A DNA stretch of 64,000 nucleotides from Variovorax sp. PAMC26660 (GTDB lineage: Bacteria; Pseudomonadota; Gammaproteobacteria; Burkholderiales; Burkholderiaceae_C). The notes under the pieces were generated by a model. It ran no database searches. It saw only the letters and a program-made list of their open reading frames with translations, and was not told the origin of the DNA. The position numbers and the translations under genes were made by a program. Positions 58,435 to 64,000 of the stretch are shown one piece after another. The first letter of the stretch is position 1. Each line of letters begins with the position of its first letter. The DNA is taken from contig NZ_CP060295.1 in the NCBI RefSeq assembly GCF_014302995.1, positions 4,889,501 to 4,953,500 on the forward strand, in the 5' to 3' direction.

Positions 58435-58673
58435 GCCTTGCTTTCCTTGATGGAGTTGGCAAGCTGGATCGCTCTCGGGCCCGTTTCGCAATGCAACGCG
58501 GCGACCGGGTGCAAAGCGCTGCACTGTGCGACGATATCGCGCGCACAACCTTCACACTGACCACACTGGGTGGCCACGCCGAGTTCGAATTGCACTTCGT
58601 CGAAAGTCATGCCGGCCCGCACATGACGTGCGATTTCACGGTCGGAAACTCGGCGGCAGACGCAAACGATCAT
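58401..58673 (-). CDS. bfd: Bacterioferritin-associated ferredoxin
   Basis: The 90-aa product binds a [2Fe-2S] cluster through Cys4, Cys6, Cys37 and Cys40 (MIVCVCRRVSDREIARHV and TQCGQCEGCARDIV). Bfd reduces bacterioferritin-stored iron for release and is expressed when iron is low. The C-terminus beyond residue 65 is a longer variable tail than usual. Its promoter (58715-58744) is overlapped by a Fur-like box. It heads the tonB-exbB-exbD transcript by position. Confidence 0.93.
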   Translation of the reverse strand: MIVCVCRRVSDREIARHVRAGMTFDEVQFELGVATQCGQCEGCARDIVAQCSALHPVAALHCETGPRAIQLANSIKESKAWNSSRHSAAA

Positions 58674-58714
58674 GGCTGTGAAAGCGGCAGTTGGCTGGCT
58701 GTTGGATGTGACTC

Positions 58715-58744
58715 ATTATAAATAAGAATCCATCGCATTTGCAA
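58715..58744 (-). promoter_or_regulatory. Fur-type promoter of bfd/tonB-exbBD
   Basis: On the minus strand a -35 TTGCAA (plus 58739-58744), an 18-bp spacer and a perfect -10 TATAAT (plus 58715-58720) are present. A Fur-like imperfect inverted repeat with AAATGCGA and ATTCTTATTT (plus 58720-58742) fills the spacer. Iron repression is inferred from the box and the genes. Confidence 0.7.
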
Positions 58745-58787
58745 TAACTATGGTGTTACCGATTTATTCAGGCCCCAGCGCCGATCG

Positions 58788-59468
58788 CTAGACCTCCGAC
58801 CAGAGCCGCAGGAGGTTGTGATAGTGACCCGTCAGCGCCACCGTCTCCTCGCATTCACCCAGGCGGGCGCGCAGTTTCTGGATGTTCTGGTCGAGCTCGA
58901 ACAGCATGCTGCGCTGCTGGTCGTTGCGCACCATGCTCTGCAGCCAGAAGAATGAGCACACACGCGCCCCACGGGTCACCGGGTTGACGCGATGCAGGCT
59001 GCTGGCTGGATAAAGAATGAGGTCGCCGGCCGGAAGCTTCACTTCGTGCGACCCGTAGGTGTCGATCACTTCCAGTTCTCCGCCTTCGTATTCGTCCGGA
59101 TCGCACAGGAACAGCGTGCAAGACAGGTCGGTTCTCAGTTGCTGCGCACTTCCGGGCAGCGAGCGCACCGCGCCGTCGATGTGAACCCCGTAGTGCTCGC
59201 CTCCTTCGTAGCGGTTGAACAGCGGCGGAACAAAACGCGAGGGCAATGCCGCTGAAAAGAACAGTGCATGCTGGGCCAGCGCGGCGAGTACCGCGTTGCC
59301 GAGTTCGCGTCCAACGGCCGATTGCTCCGGCAACTGTCGATTGCGCTTGACCTGCGCACCCTGGTCACCGACGGTCTCCCGGCCATCGACCCAGTTCGTG
59401 GCGTCGAGCGCCGCGCGCATTTCGCGCACCTGGGTGGAACTCAGCACGTCAGGCACATGCAGCATCAT
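58788..59468 (-). CDS. PiuC/YbiX-type Fe(II)/2-oxoglutarate dioxygenase
   Basis: The 226-aa enzyme has the PKHD-type core: [20 protein letters not shown] (His-x-Asp iron ligands), [20 protein letters not shown] and [20 protein letters not shown] (distal His and the Arg for 2-oxoglutarate). PiuC proteins are Fur-regulated partners of siderophore receptors. A 75-bp gap containing a terminator separates it from the flavoreductase operon. A promoter of its own is not obvious. Confidence 0.92.
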   Translation of the reverse strand: MMLHVPDVLSSTQVREMRAALDATNWVDGRETVGDQGAQVKRNRQLPEQSAVGRELGNAVLAALAQHALFFSAALPSRFVPPLFNRYEGGEHYGVHIDGAVRSLPGSAQQLRTDLSCTLFLCDPDEYEGGELEVIDTYGSHEVKLPAGDLILYPASSLHRVNPVTRGARVCSFFWLQSMVRNDQQRSMLFELDQNIQKLRARLGECEETVALTGHYHNLLRLWSEV

Positions 59469-59493
59469 TTGTCAGGAACTCCGCAAAGAGAAA

Positions 59494-59517
59494 AGCCCCG
59501 GCGCGCGCCGGGGTTCA
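59494..59517 (-). terminator. Terminator of the ApbE/flavoreductase operon
   Basis: On the minus strand the self-complementary CCCCGGCGCGCGCCGGGG is followed by CTTTTCTCTTT. It lies directly after the stop of the flavoreductase gene. Confidence 0.85.
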
Positions 59518-59543
59518 AAGTGTCGCACCGCGTGAGGCGGCGC

Positions 59544-60911
59544 TCAGTAAACGTCGCGGCGGTAGCGCCCGCTCGCCAGCATCTCGCCCAGAAGCGCCTC
59601 ACCGGCGATCTGTCGCAATGCCGAATCCACACCCGACGCCATACCCTGCAGGCTTCCGCAGACGTAGACGGCCGCGCCGTTGTGCAGCCATTCAAGCAGG
59701 GCGTCGGCCGATTGCAGCAGCCGATGTTGGACGTAGACACGCTCGGGTTGGTCGCGCGAAAACACCATGTCCAGCCGCTGCAGCACGCCGTTGGCTTGCC
59801 AGGTCTCGATTTCTTCTCGATGCAGGAAGTCGTTCGCTGCCTGGCGTTCGCCAAACACCAGCCAGTTGTCGTGCCTGCCCGCAGCGGCACGGGCGCGCAA
59901 ATGGGCGCGAAGGCCGGCCAGACCGGTGCCGTTGCCGACGAGGATCAGCGGCCGCGCTTCATTGCCATCGAGGCGGAATCCGCGGTGCGGTCGCAAGCGC
60001 AAGGCCACGGTATCGCCGACTGTGAGGGTGGAGGTGAGCAGGCCCGATGCGCTGCCCAGCGTGCCGTCGGGGTGTTGCTCCTGCCGAACGAGCAATTGCA
60101 GTTCGCCGTCGGTGTGCAGCGATGCGATCGAGTAGTCGCGCGGACGCGTCGGGTCGCTCGCAACTGCAATCTGAGCCAGATCGCCGGACGCCCAATGTGG
60201 CATCGCACCGGCTTGCGGCACCAGTCCCAGATGGAAGACGGGTGCGCCAGCGCTGCCGGGGTTGAGCAATCTGCGTGTGGTGAGCCGCCATTGCGCAAAC
60301 GTCACTGCCGGATCTCCGCTGCCAGGTTCCACGTCCGCCACATCACCCCAGCGGGTTTGCCATTCGGCCAGCGCCACGGCGTCGCTGTTGTCGACTTCGA
60401 TGCGTTTGAATTCTCGGACGGCGCCTGCGGCCTGCAGCCAGTCATCGAGCGCGCGACCGAAACCGCAGAAGTTGGCGTATTGGCGGTCGCCGAGGGCCAG
60501 CACGGCGTAGCGGAGCGAACCCAGCGGCGGGGGCGATCCCATCACGCGTTCGGCGAACAGGCTGGCGCCGTCGGGCGCATCGCCTTCGCCGTACGTGCTT
60601 GCCACGAAGAGGGCGCGACTCGCGGTGACCAAGGTTGCGGCATCGAGCGCGTTCAGCTCCATCACTCGCGCAGACGTGCCGGCAGCGCGCAACTGCCGGG
60701 CGGTCTGCCACGCGATCGCCTCGGCCTGGCCAGTCTGGCTTGCGAACAACACGAGCGTGGAAGGCTTGTCTCCATCGCTCGAAAGTGCTGAGGCATCTCG
60801 TGCCGTGGCTGCCTTTTGCCTGAGTTGGCGCAGGTAGATTCCCGCGCAGAGTGCGGTATAGACCGCCACTGTGGAGCCCGCGCCCAGCGCGCGCCATGCA
60901 GCCTCGTTCAT
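59544..60911 (-). CDS. Sulfite-reductase-type flavoprotein reductase (flavodoxin + FNR domains)
   Basis: This 455-aa protein has an N-terminal membrane anchor (about 10-30). A flavodoxin domain follows (LVLFASQTGQAEAIAWQTAR and ASTYGEGDAPDGASLFAERV), then an FAD-binding part (RDYSIASLHTDGELQLLV) and an NADPH-binding end (LILVGNGTGLAGLRAHL, VYVCGSLQGMASGVD). It would pass electrons from NADPH to a partner in or near the membrane, plausibly for iron reduction. It overlaps the ApbE gene stop (ATGA at 60908-60911) and ends the operon. Confidence 0.92.
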   Translation of the reverse strand: MNEAAWRALGAGSTVAVYTALCAGIYLRQLRQKAATARDASALSSDGDKPSTLVLFASQTGQAEAIAWQTARQLRAAGTSARVMELNALDAATLVTASRALFVASTYGEGDAPDGASLFAERVMGSPPPLGSLRYAVLALGDRQYANFCGFGRALDDWLQAAGAVREFKRIEVDNSDAVALAEWQTRWGDVADVEPGSGDPAVTFAQWRLTTRRLLNPGSAGAPVFHLGLVPQAGAMPHWASGDLAQIAVASDPTRPRDYSIASLHTDGELQLLVRQEQHPDGTLGSASGLLTSTLTVGDTVALRLRPHRGFRLDGNEARPLILVGNGTGLAGLRAHLRARAAAGRHDNWLVFGERQAANDFLHREEIETWQANGVLQRLDMVFSRDQPERVYVQHRLLQSADALLEWLHNGAAVYVCGSLQGMASGVDSALRQIAGEALLGEMLASGRYRRDVY

Positions 60912-61912
60912 GCCTCGGTCTGCGCGCGCCAGGCACGTGTGGTTTGCGCGACAGGTGGTTCTTCGCCGCGACTCACGAGCAGCGCAGCCACATCGTGCTG
61001 CTCTGCGAAGTCGAACCCTTCTTCCGGTCCCAGTACCGTCAGCACGGTGGCCAGGGCGTCGGCCTGCATGCACTCGGCATGCAGCACTGTGACGCTGGCC
61101 AACGAGTGCTTTGTCGGTTCGCTGGTGCGCGGATCGATGGTGTGCGACCAGCGACGGCCTTCGTGCGTACGCTGATGCCAACGATCGCCCGACGTAGCGA
61201 CCGCCATGTCGGCGAGCGGGATGCGTCGCGCGGCTGCAGGTTCGCTGTCGACCTGCACTTGCCACGGTTGACCGCCTGGTCGCCGGCCCATGCCTCGCAG
61301 CTCACCCCCGATTTCGAGCAGAACATCGACCAGGTCGAGCGCACGCAAGGCCTCGATGCCATGGTCGACCGCGAAGCCCTTGGCAATGCCGGAAAGATCG
61401 AGGGCGATGCCGCCCGGTTGCAGCAGCGAACCCTTGGCCACATCGAAGGCCAGCAGTTGCCAGCCGACGCGCGCGTGCGCATCGGCGAGTGCTTTCGGAG
61501 TGGGCAGGCCCGCCTCTTGTGCCTCGGGGCCGAAGCCCCAGCAAGTGATCAGCGGACCGACTGTTGGATCGATTGCGCCGCCGCTGGCCGCCGCCCATCG
61601 AAGGGCACAGGCCATGACCTCGGCGAACTCCCGAGGCAGCGCGTGGCGCGACCCGGCCTGCGCGCGGTTGAAGCGAGTGATGTCCGACTCCGGCTCCCAG
61701 TGGCTCATCTGCGCGACCACGCGGGCGAGCGCCGCATCGACCGCTTCGCGCACTTGCGTCAGCGGCAGCATTTTCGGGTTGTCAAAGCGCAGCGACCACG
61801 TGGTGCCCATGGTCTGCCCGCCCAACTGCTGCAGGCTGGCCGGATCGGCACGACGTGGAACGGCTGCGTTGGCGTAACCGCCGGCGCGCCAGGAACTGAA
61901 GGAAAGACCCAA
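60908..61912 (-). CDS. apbE: FAD:protein FMN transferase ApbE
   Basis: The 334-aa product contains the ApbE motifs: QTMGTTWSLRFD, MSHWEPESDITRFN, GGAIDPTVGPLI, LDLSGIAKGFAVDHG, and SHTIDPRTSEPTKHSLASVT. ApbE attaches FMN covalently to Thr residues of flavoproteins. The start appears to be a TTG at 61912 without strong ribosome site, so translation may be coupled to the gene upstream. There is no convincing lipoprotein signal. Neighbouring redox genes suggest it flavinylates a partner in this cluster. Confidence 0.9.
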   Translation of the reverse strand: MGLSFSSWRAGGYANAAVPRRADPASLQQLGGQTMGTTWSLRFDNPKMLPLTQVREAVDAALARVVAQMSHWEPESDITRFNRAQAGSRHALPREFAEVMACALRWAAASGGAIDPTVGPLITCWGFGPEAQEAGLPTPKALADAHARVGWQLLAFDVAKGSLLQPGGIALDLSGIAKGFAVDHGIEALRALDLVDVLLEIGGELRGMGRRPGGQPWQVQVDSEPAAARRIPLADMAVATSGDRWHQRTHEGRRWSHTIDPRTSEPTKHSLASVTVLHAECMQADALATVLTVLGPEEGFDFAEQHDVAALLVSRGEEPPVAQTTRAWRAQTEA

Positions 61913-61926
61913 GGCTGCTTGCTGCG

Positions 61927-62736
61927 TCAGGGCATCACTTCAAGGGTGGCCGCGTAGCTCAGGCGGCGTTCCTTGGCTTGTGGCACCGTGGTCTTGTTGT
62001 CCTTGGTGGTGGCTTCGAGCCAGTACATGCCGGCTGCCGGCCAGGTCACGCTGAACTGGCCCTTGTCGTCGGTCTTGAGCTTGGTCTCTTCGAGCTTGTC
62101 GCGGTACTGCGTGTTGCCAGCCGTCACGCTCACTTCGAGGCCCTTGGCGGGCTGGCCGTCCAGGTGCAGCGTGAAGGTGGCTTTTTCGCCCTTGACCAGG
62201 TCGGTCGGGCTGCCGGTTGCAATCAACTCCAGGCCTTGGCCGATCGGCTTGAGCGCCGAGGGCTTGCCGACCGTCACGAAGGTCTCGATGCGGCCGGACG
62301 ATTGTGTGATCGCCAGTTCTTGTGCATCGGCCGGAATTTCCTTGGCAAGGCTCTCCGGGGTGCCGCGCGCACGCTTGTTCTGACCCGTGGCCTTGTCCTT
62401 CCAGCTTGCGAAAGCACCGCCGTTGACCACCGCGATGCGGTAGGTGCCCGTCTGCGCGACGCTCACGTCGAACACGTTGCGAAACTTGAGCTTGGCCTCG
62501 ATCTCGGGCTTGACCGTGCTGCCGTCGGGCGCGGTAATCTGCAGGCCGTCGAGCCGCAGCGATGCGTGGTTGGCGACGAACAGGTCGTTCGACACTGCCG
62601 CGTCGACCGTGACCGTGTCGGCCTTGGAGAACACGGTGGAAGAGGGCAGCAGCCAGGCGTTGTGCGCCTGGGACACGGAAGCGATGGCCGACAGGGCAAT
62701 GGCGAAGCTGGCAGCGCGCAGGGTAATGCGGGTCAT
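61927..62736 (-). CDS. DUF4198 domain periplasmic protein
   Basis: This 269-aa protein has a signal peptide (ASFAIALSAIASVSQA, cleavage near residue 24). The mature start is HNAWLLPSSTVFSKADTVTV, as in DUF4198 proteins, and the C-terminal half is a beta-sandwich (GQFSVTWPAAGMYWLEATTK). The family is periplasmic and often linked to metal uptake loci beside TonB-dependent receptors. It lies between ApbE and DUF2271 in the leftward operon. Confidence 0.88.
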   Translation of the reverse strand: MTRITLRAASFAIALSAIASVSQAHNAWLLPSSTVFSKADTVTVDAAVSNDLFVANHASLRLDGLQITAPDGSTVKPEIEAKLKFRNVFDVSVAQTGTYRIAVVNGGAFASWKDKATGQNKRARGTPESLAKEIPADAQELAITQSSGRIETFVTVGKPSALKPIGQGLELIATGSPTDLVKGEKATFTLHLDGQPAKGLEVSVTAGNTQYRDKLEETKLKTDDKGQFSVTWPAAGMYWLEATTKDNKTTVPQAKERRLSYAATLEVMP

Positions 62737-62791
62737 GAGAAGTCCTTGGAGTGGCAGGCTGTCGATGAAGAGTGGAACGGTCCGGTGCCGA

Positions 62792-63325
62792 TCAGGGCTT
62801 GAGTTCGAGCTTGATCTCGCCGAGCTCTTCCTTGCCGGTGGCGCTCGGTTGCGTGGCGGCCGTGGGTGGCCACTGGAAGGGAATGCTCACGACCTCGCGT
62901 CCGCCGACTTCACGCGCAGCCTCGACCACCAGCTTGTAGGCGCCGGGCGCGAGCTTGGGCATCGGGGCCGTGCCTTCCGTGAAGCTCAACTGGTGCTTGC
63001 CAGCGGGCTTGGTCGCGCCGGTCACGCCGTCGACTGGCACCGCCAGCTCGCGGCCGCCACGGCGCCACCACTGGCGCATGTCCTTGAGCCATTTGGTGCC
63101 TTCGCCCTCGGGGTTGTTGGTCTTGGTGCGCACGTCGTACCAGACGGCCAGCGTGCCGGCGACCGTGTTGTCGGCGCGTTCGATCCAGGTCGCCACATAG
63201 GGGCGGTGGTATTCAGAGGCGTTCAGCCGCGGGATCTCGATGTTGACCGACAGGCCTGCCGCAAAGGCGGGGGCGGCGAACAGTGCCGACATGGCAATCG
63301 GCGCGAGTGAATAGCGAACGTGCAC
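62792..63325 (-). CDS. DUF2271 domain periplasmic protein
   Basis: The 177-aa product has a signal peptide (LAPIAMSALFAAPAFAA, cleavage near residue 22). The mature domain has VNIEIPRLNASEYHRPYVAT, WIERADNTVAGTLAVWYDVR, KWLKDMRQWWRRGGRELAVP and VTGATKPAGKHQL. DUF2271 proteins typically pair with PepSY membrane proteins and flavin reductases in iron-related clusters. The gap to the PepSY gene is 31 bp, so they are co-transcribed. Confidence 0.9.
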   Translation of the reverse strand: MHVRYSLAPIAMSALFAAPAFAAGLSVNIEIPRLNASEYHRPYVATWIERADNTVAGTLAVWYDVRTKTNNPEGEGTKWLKDMRQWWRRGGRELAVPVDGVTGATKPAGKHQLSFTEGTAPMPKLAPGAYKLVVEAAREVGGREVVSIPFQWPPTAATQPSATGKEELGEIKLELKP

Positions 63326-63356
63326 TTGAAACCTCTTTCCTGAATCTATCGATCAA

Positions 63357-64000
63357 TCAATGAATGAACAGCAGCGCGAGCAGCAGAGGAATCACGAGCC
63401 CCATGCCGACCATCGGCCATGTGAAGGGGCGGTTGCCCGCGTGCATCTTGAGAATGAACAGGCCGGTGATCGAGAAGATCAGCGCGGCGCCCGCGAAGAT
63501 GTCGATGAACCAGCTCCACGCCGTGCCCGTGTTGCGACCCTTGTGCAGGTCGTTGAAATAGGAGAGCCAGCCGCGGTCGGTGCGCTCGTATTCGATCTCG
63601 CCGTCGGCCAGATTCAGCCGCAACCAGGCATCGCCGCCAGGGCGAGGGAGCGAGAGATAGATCTCGTCGTCTGACCATTCGGCCTCGCGGCCGGCGGTGC
63701 CGACGTCCCAGTTCTTCTTTATCCAGCCTTGAAGCTCGGCAGGCAAAGGCGCTCTGCCTTTTTGGGCCTTGGCGGCGGGCAACTGCTTTTCGAGCTGTGC
63801 GCGAAGGGCTTCATCGACGGAGCCATTCAGCTTCGTGATGGCTGGCTTGGCTTCGATCTGCGCTGCATGGTTGAGCGTGAAACCGGTGACGCTGAACAGG
63901 ATCATGCCGATCAGGCAGATCGCGGAGCTTACCCAGTGCCATTCGTGCAGGGTCTTGAGCCAGTAGGCACGGCGGCGGTTGTCGGGGCGGGCAGCGGTCA
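63357..64000 (-). CDS. PepSY-associated membrane protein (5' end outside window)
   Basis: The frame runs past the right window edge; the visible part is about 213 residues and ends at 63357. It includes RRRAYWLKTLHEWHWVSSAI, a membrane segment (CLIGMILFSVTGFTLNH), a periplasmic region (KPAITKLNGSVDEALRAQLE and WLRLNLADGEIEYERTDRGW, then LSYFNDLHKGRNTGTAWSWF), and two further membrane segments near the C-terminus. This is the PepSY-TM type used in siderophore or ferric reduction systems. The first gene of the cluster, perhaps a TonB-dependent receptor, would be further right. Confidence 0.88.
   Translation of the reverse strand, partial: TAARPDNRRRAYWLKTLHEWHWVSSAICLIGMILFSVTGFTLNHAAQIEAKPAITKLNGSVDEALRAQLEKQLPAAKAQKGRAPLPAELQGWIKKNWDVGTAGREAEWSDDEIYLSLPRPGGDAWLRLNLADGEIEYERTDRGWLSYFNDLHKGRNTGTAWSWFIDIFAGAALIFSITGLFILKMHAGNRPFTWPMVGMGLVIPLLLALLFIH

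Noticed and set aside
59268..60791. Plus-strand frame of 507 codons opposite the dioxygenase and flavoreductase
   Set aside because: The minus strand encodes well-conserved enzymes here; the plus frame is a shadow.

Overview
The window holds most of a Bcep22-type temperate podovirus prophage (about 1-47838) and then about 16 kb of host chromosome. The host looks like a high-GC betaproteobacterium of the Comamonadaceae, most like Variovorax. This rests on the short H-NS protein ending in a GRGRKPRW-type DNA-binding motif, the surE-pcm-nlpD-rpoS-rlmD gene order, the bfd/tonB-exbB-exbD/hemP iron block and the overall codon use. The genus is inferred; no rRNA is present.

Prophage, left part (1-4544, minus strand): a leftward operon encodes a coiled-coil protein, a RecT annealing protein, a YqaJ-type exonuclease, DUF2303 and companion proteins, and the first 16 codons of a Gp37/Gp68 (DUF5131) protein that runs off the window. 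Rightward from 4565 comes a nin-like block: a RusA-like protein, a DUF1367-like protein, a zinc/HNH-like protein, a NinX-like gene broken by an in-frame TGA, and two low-GC membrane-protein genes. Terminators precede the DNA-packaging genes. Next are terminase small and large subunits, P22-like portal, scaffold-like protein, an antisense HEAGH metallopeptidase cargo gene, major capsid protein, connectors, a four-gene fibre/receptor-binding cluster, a nozzle-like protein, a gpJ-like tip protein and small repeated tail modules. The internal-virion block follows: GNAT acetyltransferase, an ejection-type protein, a methyltransferase/PAPS-reductase fusion, a second ejection-type protein, and a giant polyvalent protein of about 4,460 aa if one frameshift is repaired. 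The lysis cassette (small membrane protein, holin, SAR-type endolysin, Rz with embedded Rz1) and two antisense accessory genes close the phage. The right end is a 3' fragment of tRNA-His, which marks the attachment site. The intact tRNA-His and the integrase should lie left of the window.

Host part (47839-64000): an H-NS-like gene; a quinone oxidoreductase; surE-pcm-nlpD-rpoS (stationary phase and cell-envelope functions); rlmD; a Bax-inhibitor-1 family membrane protein; a HbpS/GlcG-type protein; hemP; bfd-tonB-exbB-exbD; a PiuC-type dioxygenase; and a leftward cluster PepSY-DUF2271-DUF4198-ApbE-flavoreductase. The last two blocks look like iron acquisition and reduction genes. Fur-like boxes overlap the promoters of hemP and bfd.

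The most notable items are the methyltransferase/PAPS-reductase fusion inside the internal-virion block, the giant methyltransferase-helicase-zincin protein, and one strong and one weaker candidate for genes overprinted inside the giant gene.
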